Shown: piece by piece, positions 51,325 through 59,921 of the stretch
Numbering within the stretch: the stretch's first letter is position 1
How the letters are laid out: each line of letters opens with the position of its first letter
Assembly (NCBI RefSeq): GCF_022374895.2
Contig: NZ_CP092423.2
Coordinates: forward strand, 186,001-250,000
Length of the DNA: 64,000 bases
Origin: Mycobacterium lentiflavum
GTDB lineage: Bacteria > Actinomycetota > Actinomycetes > Mycobacteriales > Mycobacteriaceae
Direction: 5' to 3'
Made by a program: the position numbers and the translations under genes
The notes under the pieces: generated by a model
What the model saw: the letters and a program-made list of their open reading frames with translations, nothing else
Database searches by the model: none
Told to the model about the DNA's origin: nothing

Positions 51325-51735
51325 CTACGGGCCGAATGTCGCGATGCGAACCTGAGTGAACCGGCGTCGTGCAATGCGCCAGCCATCGGCGGTCCGGACG
51401 ATCTCGTCGTCGTAAAAGCCCCACGCATTGACACCGGATTGGTTGTCGCCGAACATGATTACCGCATCGACATAGGTGCGGGCCGATGCCTTGTCGCCGT
51501 CGAGTGTGACGGCCTGATTGGACAAGCGATGCAGGGTGTGGCCCGCCATCGCGTGCGTGGTGTCCATGAACTCGGTGACTTCGTTTACGCCATGCCAGGT
51601 GCCGATTTCGCCATAGTCGAGCTCGCAGTCCACGGTGAACACCGTGCGAAACAGCGGCCAGTCGCGGCGATCGATCCCGGTGGCGTAGCGCACCAACAGA
51701 TCGGAGATGTCCTGACGGTCTTCTCGTTCGGTCAC
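51325..51735 (-). CDS. SnoaL-like/NTF2-fold protein
   Basis: 136 residues. The cone fold is visible: EDRQDISDLLVRYATGIDRRDWPLFRTVF at the N-terminus, CELDYGEIGTWHGVNEV and the closing DDEIVRTADGWRIARRRFTQVRI. Such proteins are isomerases, dehydratases or ligand binders in degradation of steroids and polyketides. It sits between the alcohol dehydrogenase and the SDR. Confidence 0.8.
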   Translation of the reverse strand: MTEREDRQDISDLLVRYATGIDRRDWPLFRTVFTVDCELDYGEIGTWHGVNEVTEFMDTTHAMAGHTLHRLSNQAVTLDGDKASARTYVDAVIMFGDNQSGVNAWGFYDDEIVRTADGWRIARRRFTQVRIATFGP

Positions 51736-51742
51736 GCCTGCC

Positions 51743-52795
51743 TCAATTCGGGTCTCCGTTCGGGTGGACGACGATGCGCGGCGGCCCGTCGGATCGGCGG
51801 GCGAGATCGAGCGCGTCGGGCACCTCGTCGAGGCCGATGACCTTCCCGACGCTGGGGAGCGGATCCAGCCTGCCCGCCGCGATGGCCTCGAGGGTCCCGT
51901 ACCAGTCCTGGGGATGCGGTCCGCCGCCGAATTGGATTGTCACGCCTTGGCGGGTCGCGGTGGTGATGTCCAGGGTGTCTCCGGTGTACCAGCCGCCCGC
52001 GCAGTAGATGCGAGTCATCATCTCGGCGGATTCAACGATGTTCTGGATCAGGCCGGCGGCACCCACGCATTCGAATACCACGGCCGGCCCGGGCAATCCG
52101 CGCGCGGCGCGAACCGCCCGGAAGGCGTCCGCCCACGGCTGACGCGCAGGGTCGACGACCACGTGCGCGCCGAAGCGGTCCCGGGCCAGTTCGCGCCGGT
52201 CGGACTTGAAGTCGGCCACGATAATCGGTTCGACGCCGCGGGACGCCAGGGCGGCGACGGCGGACAGCCCGATCGCCCCTGCACCGATGACCACGGCGAT
52301 CTCGCCCGGTTGGATGTTTGCCGATCGCACATAGAACTCGCCGACCGCGAAGGCATCGACCAACGCGACGGCATCGCTGGCAACGTCGCCGGCGACGGCC
52401 TTGGCCGCCGCCTCCGAAATCACCAGCAGCTCAGCGAAACTCCCTTGTGCTTCCGGGTGCTGCCCGATGATCCGCACTCCGCCGGCGCCGCCTTCGACCA
52501 GGCGTATCGGTATCGAGGTCACCCGGGTGCCCACGGCCAACTGATCCGAGCAGCCGGGTCCGTGTCCGATGACCGCACCGACGAATTCGTGACCGAGCAC
52601 GATGTCGCGGTCGGTGTCGTACAACGAACGTCCGGTCGGATCGTCGACGGCGAGTTCGGGGTGGTCCATGAAGTGCACATCCGAGGCGCATATCGCGGTG
52701 CTCAGCGTGCGTAGCAGCAGTTCACCGGGCCCGGGCTCGGGGTCGGCCGTCTCGCGGACCGTCAGCCGACCGTCTCTCAAAACCACAGCGCGCAA
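51743..52795 (-). CDS. Zinc-dependent alcohol dehydrogenase
   Basis: 350 residues, medium-chain dehydrogenase. Zinc-site residues: AICASDVHF (Cys-Ala-Ser-Asp) and LGHEFVGAVIGHG with the Gly-His-Glu. The structural-zinc loop is atypical: TRVTSIPIRLVEGGAGGVRIIG has no cysteine cluster, so that site is probably lost. The NAD site is VVIGAGAIGLSAVAALASRG with Asp in IIVADFKSD. It is the first gene of the operon, divergent from the IclR gene, over a palindrome. Confidence 0.85.
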   Translation of the reverse strand: MRAVVLRDGRLTVRETADPEPGPGELLLRTLSTAICASDVHFMDHPELAVDDPTGRSLYDTDRDIVLGHEFVGAVIGHGPGCSDQLAVGTRVTSIPIRLVEGGAGGVRIIGQHPEAQGSFAELLVISEAAAKAVAGDVASDAVALVDAFAVGEFYVRSANIQPGEIAVVIGAGAIGLSAVAALASRGVEPIIVADFKSDRRELARDRFGAHVVVDPARQPWADAFRAVRAARGLPGPAVVFECVGAAGLIQNIVESAEMMTRIYCAGGWYTGDTLDITTATRQGVTIQFGGGPHPQDWYGTLEAIAAGRLDPLPSVGKVIGLDEVPDALDLARRSDGPPRIVVHPNGDPN

Positions 52796-52815
52796 AGCGT
52801 CTGCCTCATTTTCTC

Positions 52816-52832
52816 GAATAATCGAGTTATTC
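52816..52832. promoter_or_regulatory. IclR operator candidate
   Basis: GAATAA-TCGAG-TTATTC, a perfect 17-base inverted repeat with 6-base arms, in the 43-base gap between the divergent alcohol dehydrogenase (start 52795) and IclR (start 52839) genes. The AT-rich arms are unlike their surroundings. Confidence 0.75.
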
Positions 52833-52838
52833 TGTCGA

Positions 52839-53810
52839 ATGTTCGCTATAACTGTAGGAACCCGGTCTCAAAGGAGTCAAGCCATTCGCGGATCCACCTC
52901 GGCGCCGACCGCACGGGTGCTCGACGTTGTCGAGTTGCTGGCGCGGTCCGGAAACACGCGGATGCGCTTCTCCGACATCGTGCGTGAGCTCGGCCTGACG
53001 CAGGGGACGGTGCACGCGATCCTCAAGACGCTGTGCGATCGCGGCTGGGCGAGCCGCGACCCTGTCGCAAAAACCTTCTCGCTGGGCCCGGCGCTTGCCG
53101 TCGTGGGTGCGCGAATGGACACCGCTCGGCCGCTTGCACACGCCGCGCGTTCGGCGGCGCTGCGACTTTCCCGTGAGGTCGGCTACGCCGGCTCGGTGGT
53201 CGAGCGGTTCGGTGACTCGTTGGTAGTCACGGCTTTTGAGGGCGATCCCGCCACCCAGCCCGCGGGGATACCGGGCGACCGGATTCCGTACGCGCCGCCG
53301 TTCGGCGTCGCGTTAGCCGCCTGGGACACCGACGAGGAACAGCGTGCGTGGATTCGCCGCGGCGCGGGCAGCAACGCCGATCGCGTCCAGCGCCTGGAAC
53401 ACGTCTTGGCGCACACCCGCGAGCGTGGGTTCGACGTCGACTGGACAACGCCCGCGCTGGCCCAGGCCGTCCACGTGGTCGGCACGCTGGACAGCAACGA
53501 GATGCCGACCCCGGTGCGCCACATCCTCGACCAGTTGCTTGTCGAGTTCACCACGATCGGCTTCCTGTCCGACGACAACCCCGGTCGCCGCAAACAGCCC
53601 GTCGTGACCATCGCCGCACCGGTTTTCGACCACCGCGGCCACGTCGCCATGATGCTCGCCGTGCACCCGCTGTCTCCGCTGAGCGCGCGACAGATCCAGG
53701 TCATCGGCCATAAGCTCACCGCGGAAACCGAGGCGATCAGCGAAGCCCAGCAAAATCCACCGGTGGTGGACCTCGAGGAGCGCAGCGGCGCGCGTCGCCG
53801 CCGGGCCTAA
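52839..53810 (+). CDS. IclR family transcriptional regulator
   Basis: 323 residues from ATG 52839. Winged helix TARVLDVVELLARSGNTRMRFSDIVRELGLTQGTVHAILKTLCDRGWASR is followed by the GAF-like effector domain (SVVERFGDSLVVTAF, IPYAPPFGVALAAW, FLSDDNPGRRKQPVVTIAAPVFD). The first 20 residues are poorly conserved, so the start may be later. It is divergent from the alcohol dehydrogenase operon and 25 bases before the PrpD-type gene, so it probably regulates both. Confidence 0.85.
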   Translation: MFAITVGTRSQRSQAIRGSTSAPTARVLDVVELLARSGNTRMRFSDIVRELGLTQGTVHAILKTLCDRGWASRDPVAKTFSLGPALAVVGARMDTARPLAHAARSAALRLSREVGYAGSVVERFGDSLVVTAFEGDPATQPAGIPGDRIPYAPPFGVALAAWDTDEEQRAWIRRGAGSNADRVQRLEHVLAHTRERGFDVDWTTPALAQAVHVVGTLDSNEMPTPVRHILDQLLVEFTTIGFLSDDNPGRRKQPVVTIAAPVFDHRGHVAMMLAVHPLSPLSARQIQVIGHKLTAETEAISEAQQNPPVVDLEERSGARRRRA

Positions 53811-53835
53811 GCTCTTAGCCGGAGGGCGGAAACCG

Positions 53836-55242
53836 ATGGCACATCAGTACGTTGTGGACGAACTGGCCGGGTTCGTCGTCGGTGCCACGGCGTCGGACCT
53901 GAGCACGCATCCCCGGGAATTGCTCAAACGCAATGTGCTTGACAGCATCGCCTGCGCGATCGGTTCGCTCGACGGCGAACTGATCCCGACGATCCGGGAG
54001 CACGCCGGCCAGTTCAGCGGCAGCGCCTCGGCGACGCTCGTCGGTGGCGGCCGCGCATCGGTGGATCAGGCCGCTTTCTTCAACGCCGTGTTGGTGCGCT
54101 ATCCCGACCTGCTCGACACGTATCTGACCATCGGCGGCCTCTGCCACCCGGCCGACAACTTCGGCGCCGTGCTGGCGATGGCCGAACATGTCAGCGCCAC
54201 CGGGGCCGACTTCCTGCTCGCCCTCGCCGTCGCCTATGAGGTCCAATGTCGTTTCAGCGCACAGGTTCCCGTGATGGCGCGAGGACTCAACCATGCGCTG
54301 CAGCTGGCGATGTCGGTCGCGGCCGGATCGGCGAAGTTGCTGGGGCTGGACGCCGAGCGCACCGCGCACGCGATTGCGGCGGCCACCGCCGACAATGTCT
54401 CGCTGGCCGCGGTGCACGCCGAGCCGGTCTCGAACTGGAAAGGTATCTCCCCGGCCATCACCGCCATGCGCGCGGTCTACACGACGATATTGGCCGGCCG
54501 TGGGATCACCGGGCCCAAATCGTTGTTTGAAGGCCCGAACGGACTCGTCCAACTCTTCGATCAGCCAATCGATTTCAACACCGCCGATCGCGAACTGACG
54601 GCGGTCGAACAAACCTATCTCAAGCAGTACTGCGCACTGATCCACGGACAGGCCATCATCGACGCGCTGTTGGCGATCCGGACGGACCACACGCTGCACG
54701 GCGACGACGTCGCGCGGGTGACGATCGAGGTGTTTCAGACCGCGTACGACATCGCCGGCGGGGGAGCCTACGGCGACAAGGATCATCCGCAGACCAAGGA
54801 ACAGGCCGACTACAACCTCAAGTACCTCAGCGCCGTCGCACTGATCGACGGGGGAGTCGGCCCCGAACAGCTGGAGAACGAACGTGTTCTGCGCCCCGAC
54901 GTGCAGGAGCTGTTGGCGCGAGTGGACGTCGTCGCGGCGGCGGACCTGACCGCGGACTACCCGCAACGCACCGCGACGCGGGTGCATGTCCGCACTCGCG
55001 ACGGACGGGAATTCAGCCGCGAGGAAAGCGATTACGAGGGATCACCGACTCGGCCGATGACGTGGTCGCGGGTGGTGGACAAGTTCGGATGGCTCGCCGA
55101 ACCGTTCTGCGACGACGCGCTGCAGACCGACATCGTCGCCGCCGTCGACCATCTCGACGATATCGCCGTCGCCGAGCTCACCGCACTGCTCGGCGCGGTA
55201 AGCCCGGTACCGCAACGTCCGCGCGGCCGGCCGCGGTTCTGA
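53836..55242 (+). CDS. MmgE/PrpD family protein
   Basis: 468 residues. PrpD fold: LLKRNVLDSIACAIGSLDGE, GGGRASVDQAAFFNAVLVRYPDLLDTY, GGLCHPADNFGAVLAMAEH, NWKGISPAITAMRAVY and KEQADYNLKYLSAVAL. PrpD dehydrates 2-methylcitrate in propionyl-CoA removal, but many relatives act on other acids such as itaconate. No prpB or prpC is nearby, so another substrate is likely, perhaps linked to the alcohol dehydrogenase operon. GGAGGG lies just before the ATG. Confidence 0.85.
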   Translation: MAHQYVVDELAGFVVGATASDLSTHPRELLKRNVLDSIACAIGSLDGELIPTIREHAGQFSGSASATLVGGGRASVDQAAFFNAVLVRYPDLLDTYLTIGGLCHPADNFGAVLAMAEHVSATGADFLLALAVAYEVQCRFSAQVPVMARGLNHALQLAMSVAAGSAKLLGLDAERTAHAIAAATADNVSLAAVHAEPVSNWKGISPAITAMRAVYTTILAGRGITGPKSLFEGPNGLVQLFDQPIDFNTADRELTAVEQTYLKQYCALIHGQAIIDALLAIRTDHTLHGDDVARVTIEVFQTAYDIAGGGAYGDKDHPQTKEQADYNLKYLSAVALIDGGVGPEQLENERVLRPDVQELLARVDVVAAADLTADYPQRTATRVHVRTRDGREFSREESDYEGSPTRPMTWSRVVDKFGWLAEPFCDDALQTDIVAAVDHLDDIAVAELTALLGAVSPVPQRPRGRPRF

Positions 55243-55294
55243 CATCTGCGCGCGCCCTCTTGCGACGTTTGCTGCCCGCGTTGAATGATCGGCC

Positions 55295-56059
55295 ATGCGC
55301 AAAGATCGCGGCATCAACCGCTGGGAGTTGGTCACCTGCGCGCTCGCAGGCCATGTGACCTACGCACCCGAGGAGCAGGGACTTGCCGACCGGCTCAGTG
55401 GCACGACCGGACTCGGCGAAGTGTGGCGGTGCCTGCGCTGCGGGGAGTTCGTCGTCGGCGCACCTCATGGCCGGGGCCACGCCGAGGACGCCCCGATGAT
55501 TATGCGTGGCAAGGCTTTACGGCAGGCCATCATCATTCGTGCCCTCGCGGTCGAGCGCGTGTTGCGGGCGGTGGTGATCGCGCTCGCGGCCTACGCGGTG
55601 TGGAAGTTCCGCGGTGCTCGGGGGTCGATCCAGGCCACCCTCGATCGCGACCTGCCCATCTTTCGGGCCGCCGGATTCAAGGTCGATCAAATGACGCTCG
55701 TGCACGAGCTGGAAAAGGCGTTGGCCGCCAAACCTTCCACCTTGGCGCTGCTGACCCTGATGCTGACCGCCTACGCTCTGGTCGAGCTGCTCGAGGCCGT
55801 CGGCCTGTGGTTGCTCAAACGTTGGGGCGAATACTTCGCGGTGATCGCCACCTCGGTGTTCTTGCCGTTGGAGATCCATGACCTGGCCAAGGGCATCACG
55901 ATGACGCGGGTGGTCACCTTCAGCATCAACGTCCTGGCCGTGATCTACCTGGTGGTCTCCAAACGGCTGTTCGGCGTGCGCGGTGGTCGCGAAGCCTACG
56001 ACGAGGAACGACGCGGTGAGCAGCTCCTCGACGTCGAGCGGGCCGCTATGACGACGTGA
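55295..56059 (+). CDS. DUF2127 membrane protein with zinc-ribbon-like N-terminus
   Basis: 254 residues. The N-terminal part has RWELVTCALAGHVTYAP and WRCLRCGEFVVG, a Cys-x2-Cys pattern that may bind metal. It is followed by about four membrane spans (VLRAVVIALAAYAVW, LALLTLMLTAYALVELLEAVGLWLL, YFAVIATSVFLPLEI, INVLAVIYLVVSKRLF), the DUF2127 pattern. The function is unknown. It stops 3 bases from the thioesterase gene stop on the other strand. Confidence 0.75.
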   Translation: MRKDRGINRWELVTCALAGHVTYAPEEQGLADRLSGTTGLGEVWRCLRCGEFVVGAPHGRGHAEDAPMIMRGKALRQAIIIRALAVERVLRAVVIALAAYAVWKFRGARGSIQATLDRDLPIFRAAGFKVDQMTLVHELEKALAAKPSTLALLTLMLTAYALVELLEAVGLWLLKRWGEYFAVIATSVFLPLEIHDLAKGITMTRVVTFSINVLAVIYLVVSKRLFGVRGGREAYDEERRGEQLLDVERAAMTT

Positions 56060-56062
56060 TAC

Positions 56063-56668
56063 TCACGTCTTCGGGGTGATGAACACGCCCTCGGCTTCCA
56101 CGGTGACACCGTCCGCGTCGGCGATGTGACCGATGGAGTACGTCTTCACCCCGTCGATGCGGTCGATGTGTGCTTCGGCCCGCAGCGGACGGCCGAGCGC
56201 TGTGCGGCGCCGGTAACGCAAGGTCAGGGTGCCGGTATAGGCAGGTCGGCCCAGCTTGTGTGCCGTCGCCCCCAGCACATGGTCGAGGATCAGGGCAGAT
56301 ACCCCGCCGTGCACGTGCGCCGGCGGGCCTTCGTATGCCGCACCGAGATTGAACTCCGACCACACCAGTCCGTCCGCTTCGTGATGAAGTACCAGCGGCG
56401 GCGCGACCGCATTGCGCAGACCGACGACGGCATTGCCCCAGGCGACGGTGCCGCCGTCCGGCGTCGTGCGCACCCCAAACGTCCCCGGCCGCGCAGATGC
56501 ACTCAATTCGTCTGCGGCACTGTCGATTTTGGCTTTTGCGGCCGCGACCGTCGCGGGGTCCGCTTCGGTCCGGATGCTGAGATCGACGAGCCGGCGGACT
56601 GATTCGGCCAACGGGCCATAGACCGATTCGAGCCGGCGGTAGTCGATGCAGAGCATTTCGTCAGACAT
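56063..56668 (-). CDS. Hot-dog fold thioesterase (PaaI-like)
   Basis: 201 residues. The hot-dog signature is EGPPAHVHGGVSALILDHVLG, with the catalytic HGG helix and acidic Asp; TGTLTLRYRRRTALGRPLRAEA follows. It would hydrolyse acyl-CoA esters. The N-terminal 60 residues form a helical extension before the fold, larger than in the usual 130-140 residue members. Confidence 0.8.
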   Translation of the reverse strand: MSDEMLCIDYRRLESVYGPLAESVRRLVDLSIRTEADPATVAAAKAKIDSAADELSASARPGTFGVRTTPDGGTVAWGNAVVGLRNAVAPPLVLHHEADGLVWSEFNLGAAYEGPPAHVHGGVSALILDHVLGATAHKLGRPAYTGTLTLRYRRRTALGRPLRAEAHIDRIDGVKTYSIGHIADADGVTVEAEGVFITPKT

Positions 56669-57014
56669 ATAGGTAACCTAACAGTCCGCTGGCGGCGTAC
56701 CGCCGCCGGATGTGGCACACTGGAGCTGCCCAGCGTTGGGTTTAGGGGATTTCCCTTGTGGCAGCGGCATTTTCGCCAGCGTGAAGCTAACCGTTATCGC
56801 CGGGGCACCACGCCGCCGTGGGTCCCGCGTTTCTGCGTCGTAGACCGGATTAGTACTGGTCACAGGCGTGGTGACGGGAATAAATGCCGTGGAATGTGCG
56901 CTACGACACAAGCTGGATTAGCACTGCGTTTACCCGCTTGCTGCACACTTGTAAAACAGCTGCGGTGAAATTGACGAGTCGGCTGACTAGGCCGGCAAAG
57001 GAGGGGTCGAGACT
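56669..57014. other. Intergenic stretch of 346 bases
   Basis: No gene seen. It contains two copies of a 12-base element, GGATTAGTACTG (56847-56858) and GGATTAGCACTG (56915-56926), 68 bases apart, and ends in a strong Shine-Dalgarno AAAGGAGG (56998-57005). Composition is AT-richer at 56870-56975. It probably holds promoter and leader of the small ORF that follows. Confidence 0.5.
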
Positions 57015-57179
57015 GTGCCTACACTGCAGACCTTGATCAACCAGAGTTCTACCAACCTCGATGTAGTTGCCCCGATCAAAGCCCGCGCCTGCGATGCGCT
57101 GAATCTTGTGCTCAGGAACAGGTCACGCGGGCAGGGCGATGACTCACGCGTGATGCGCCGGGGTGCGGAGCGCTGCTGA
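57015..57179 (+). CDS. Small protein of 54 residues
   Basis: The frame from GTG 57015 to TGA 57179 gives 54 residues, starting MPTLQTLINQSSTNLD and rich in Arg toward the end (RNRSRGQGDDSRVMRRG). The Shine-Dalgarno AAAGGAGG stands ten bases ahead of the GTG, the best ribosome site in this part of the window. No family is recognised, and codon bias is weak in the first third, so it could be a leader peptide for the mtn gene 87 bases downstream rather than a functional protein. Confidence 0.4.
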   Translation: MPTLQTLINQSSTNLDVVAPIKARACDALNLVLRNRSRGQGDDSRVMRRGAERC

Positions 57180-57266
57180 CCCCCTGACGGGTCGACAGAA
57201 TCGCCGGCGGTGCCAGAGCCCCAATGGCCGGCGATTGGAGTTCGAGTTGCCCCCCAACGGAGCGCG

Positions 57267-58022
57267 GTGACGATCGGCGTCATCTGTGCAATCCCGCAAG
57301 AGTGGGCTTATCTACGCAGTGTGCTGTCCGGGGCGCGGCGCGAACAGATCGCACAGCTCACCTTCGATACCGGCGAACTCGATGCGCGGCGGGTGGTGCT
57401 GGCCGCGGCCGGCATGGGCAAGGTCAACACCGGTCTGGTGGCGACGCTTCTGGCCGACCGATTCCGTTGCCACACAATCGTTTTCACCGGTGTCGCGGGC
57501 GGACTGGATCCGCGGCTGCACATCGGCGACATCGTTATCGCCGACCGGGTGGTGCAGCACGACTTCGGGGTCATCGCAGACGAACGGCTGGCGCCCTACC
57601 AGCCTGGGCACGTCCCGTTCATCAACCCGACCGAGCGTTTCGGCTATCCGGTCGAACCCGAACTCTTCGACCGCGTCAGACGCCGTCTCGAGGGATTCAC
57701 CCTTCCGGTGTTGCCACCGGCGGCGGGCGGCACCGCCACGCCGCCGCGGATCAGCTACGGCACCGTCTTGACCGGCGACCAGTACCTGCACTGCGAGTCC
57801 ACCCGCGAGAGGTTGCACAACGATTTCGGGGGCCTGGCGATCGACATGGAGGGCGGTGCGCTGGCCCAGGTCTGCGAGGCGTTCGGCATCCCCTGGCTGG
57901 TGATCCGCGCGCTGTCCGACCTGGCCGGCACCGACTCCGGTGCCGATTTCAACCAGTTCGTCGAGGAGGTCGCGATCAGCTCAGCTCGCGTCCTGCTGCA
58001 CCTGTTGCCGGCGCTGGGCTGA
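57267..58022 (+). CDS. mtn: 5'-methylthioadenosine/S-adenosylhomocysteine nucleosidase
   Basis: 251 residues from GTG 57267 ([20 protein letters not shown]). The phosphorylase-like fold is clear: [50 protein letters not shown], and [33 protein letters not shown], where the Glu in MEGG and the Asp in SDLAG are catalytic residues. It closely resembles M. tuberculosis Rv0091 as I recall it. It splits MTA and SAH to adenine and the ribosyl thiols, part of methionine salvage. The earlier in-frame codons from 57210 are not family-like. The end overlaps the CGNR gene by 47 bases. Confidence 0.88.
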   Translation: MTIGVICAIPQEWAYLRSVLSGARREQIAQLTFDTGELDARRVVLAAAGMGKVNTGLVATLLADRFRCHTIVFTGVAGGLDPRLHIGDIVIADRVVQHDFGVIADERLAPYQPGHVPFINPTERFGYPVEPELFDRVRRRLEGFTLPVLPPAAGGTATPPRISYGTVLTGDQYLHCESTRERLHNDFGGLAIDMEGGALAQVCEAFGIPWLVIRALSDLAGTDSGADFNQFVEEVAISSARVLLHLLPALG

Positions 58023-58623
58023 GTCGGTTGTCCTGCGCGGCGCGGTCGCGTTCACGCCGCCGTGCCCGTGAGGCCCGTAGGTTGGCGACGTTGCCGCACG
58101 TCTTCGCGTTGCACCAGACGCCGCTGTTGTTCTTCGATCGGTCGTAGAAGGTCGACATGCACGGCTGGTGATGGCAATTCTTGAGGCGCCGCCAGGTGCC
58201 GTCGCGCTGGCCCAGCAAGATCTCACCCCACAATGCCGAGGCCAGCCAGCGCCAGCCGTTGCCGGCGGGTTCCAGTCGGACTTCGCCGGTTTCGGACACC
58301 GCGAACGACGCCGAAATCGCCGCGGTGCCCGTCCCGGCCGCCGACTCGCCGCGCACCAGCTGCGCGATCGCCGCGCGCAACGCGCGCAGCTTCGGCAGGT
58401 CCGCGTCCGTGATGTCGGGCGGGTCGGTGGGCACGCCGCGCAGCTCTGCCCAGGTCCGCACCGCGCTGCTCACCCACTCCCGCGCGAGGGTGGCGTCGTC
58501 CAGTAGATCCGAGCCGTCGCGCTTCACGTCGATCGTGTTGAGGAAATCCTGGACCAAGCCCAGGCCACCGGGTGCGGTCGCGAGTTGGTAGCGCTGTGAC
58601 GCAGACCATGAAGACATAACCAA
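57976..58623 (-). CDS. ABATE/CGNR zinc finger protein
   Basis: 215 residues. The N-terminal ABATE domain ([29 protein letters not shown]) is followed by a CGNR zinc finger at about residues 150-190: [22 protein letters not shown] then [18 protein letters not shown]. The CGN of the name is seen in CGNVAN. Such proteins are putative stress-linked regulators that bind DNA or RNA. It is divergent from the SDR at 58703. The start could be Met3 (58617). Confidence 0.8.
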   Translation of the reverse strand: MVMSSWSASQRYQLATAPGGLGLVQDFLNTIDVKRDGSDLLDDATLAREWVSSAVRTWAELRGVPTDPPDITDADLPKLRALRAAIAQLVRGESAAGTGTAAISASFAVSETGEVRLEPAGNGWRWLASALWGEILLGQRDGTWRRLKNCHHQPCMSTFYDRSKNNSGVWCNAKTCGNVANLRASRARRRERDRAAQDNRLSPAPATGAAGRELS

Positions 58624-58630
58624 ATGCTAC

Positions 58631-58659
58631 TTGACTATGTCGAACACGACAACTAATTT
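58631..58659 (+). promoter_or_regulatory. Sigma-A-type promoter with internal palindrome
   Basis: TTGACT (58631-58636) and TAATTT (58654-58659) are separated by 17 bases. Within the spacer lies TGTCG-AACA-CGACA (58638-58651), a perfect inverted repeat. A repressor on it would cover both boxes. It precedes the SDR gene start at 58703 by 44 bases and faces away from the CGNR gene, which might code the regulator. Confidence 0.65.
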
Positions 58660-58702
58660 GACAGATGCAAAGCCATTTAACCTAAGTCAAGGAGTACGGA
58701 TC

Positions 58703-59395
58703 ATGGTCAACATCAAGGGGTCGACGGTCGTGGTCACCGGCGGACAGCGCGGACTCGGCAAGGCCATCGTGGACGAGTTCCTGCGCCGCGGCGCGGCCAA
58801 GGTCTATGCCACGGCGCGCACACCCAAGCCCAGCACTGACCCTCGCCTCGTAAGCGTTGCGCTTGACGTCACCCAGGCGGATTCGGTTGCGGCGCTGGCT
58901 ATTACCGCCTCCGACGCAGACATCGTCGTCAACAACGCGGGCGTGCTCGGCGCGGCCAAGCTCCTGGACAGCGACATCGAGGAGGTCCAGGCGGTCTTCG
59001 AGACCAACTACTTCGGCGCGCTGCGGGTCGCGAAGGCGTTCGCGCCGATCCTCGCCGAAAACGGCGGGGGCGCGCTGGTGAACATCAGCTCGGTGCTGTC
59101 CTGGGTGGGCGGCTTCGGCGGCTACGGCGACTCCAAGGCCGCCATCTGGTCGCTGAGCAACTCCTTGCGGGTCGAGCTGGAGAAGCAGGGCACACTGGTC
59201 ACCTCGGTACACCTGGGCTACACCGACACCGACATGACCACCGGGTTCGACGTCCCGAAGAACGACCCGCGGGACGTGGCCCATCAGATCGTGGCCGGCG
59301 TCGAGAACGGTGACGCCGAGGTGTTGGCCGACGACATGACCCGCCACTTTAAGGCGGCGCTGTCCGGACCGGCCGAGGCACTGCGCGCGGGCTAA
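58703..59395 (+). CDS. Short-chain dehydrogenase/reductase
   Basis: 230 residues from ATG 58703, preceded by CAAGGAG. NADP site VVVTGGQRGLGKAIVDEFLRRG, structural NNAG in VVNNAGVLGAAK, catalytic Ser in NISSVLSWVGGFGGYGDSKAAI with Tyr and Lys. A longer frame from 58631 runs through the promoter and is rejected. It seems to head a small group with the next SRPBCC and SDR genes. Confidence 0.85.
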   Translation: MVNIKGSTVVVTGGQRGLGKAIVDEFLRRGAAKVYATARTPKPSTDPRLVSVALDVTQADSVAALAITASDADIVVNNAGVLGAAKLLDSDIEEVQAVFETNYFGALRVAKAFAPILAENGGGALVNISSVLSWVGGFGGYGDSKAAIWSLSNSLRVELEKQGTLVTSVHLGYTDTDMTTGFDVPKNDPRDVAHQIVAGVENGDAEVLADDMTRHFKAALSGPAEALRAG

Positions 59396-59460
59396 CGCGG
59401 CAGTCGCACGCCCTGGGGGTCGGCACGATGCCGGCCCCCAGTGGTGTTTGGATGACTTGT

Positions 59461-59913
59461 ATGGATGAACCCGAAGGCATTGTGAGCGCCACCCGCGTCA
59501 TCTCGGCCAGCGCCGAGCGCATCTTCGAATTGATCGCCGAGCCGTCTAGCCAGCCGAGCTGGGACGGCAACAACAACCTCGCCTCGGCGGCTCCCGGGCA
59601 GCGCGTCCGCGCGGTCGGTGACGTGTTCAAGATGACGTTGACCAACGGTGCAGTGCGGGAGAACCACGTCGTGGAATTCATCGAAGGCACCAAGATCGCT
59701 TGGCGCCCGGCCGAACCCGGAAAGCCGCCGCCCGGTCACCTGTGGCGCTGGGAGCTCAGTGGGATCAACTCCACACTGACCAACGTCACGCACACCTACG
59801 ACTTCACCGCGCTGACCGACCCGAAGCGGCTCGAGAAGGCGCATTCGACGACGTCGGAGATGTTGCGCGATTCGATGGACAAGCTCGCGATGCTCGCCCA
59901 GCGCCTCGGGTAG
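59461..59913 (+). CDS. SRPBCC family protein
   Basis: 150 residues from ATG 59461. START-like fold with SATRVISASAERIFELIAEPSSQPSWDG, PPGHLWRWELSGINSTLTNVTHTYDF and a C-terminal helix. Similar in type to the gene at 37165 but not close in detail. It is followed after 8 bases by an SDR, so the two are probably cotranscribed and may share a hydrophobic ligand. Confidence 0.75.
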   Translation: MDEPEGIVSATRVISASAERIFELIAEPSSQPSWDGNNNLASAAPGQRVRAVGDVFKMTLTNGAVRENHVVEFIEGTKIAWRPAEPGKPPPGHLWRWELSGINSTLTNVTHTYDFTALTDPKRLEKAHSTTSEMLRDSMDKLAMLAQRLG

Positions 59914-59921
59914 GGCCAGGT

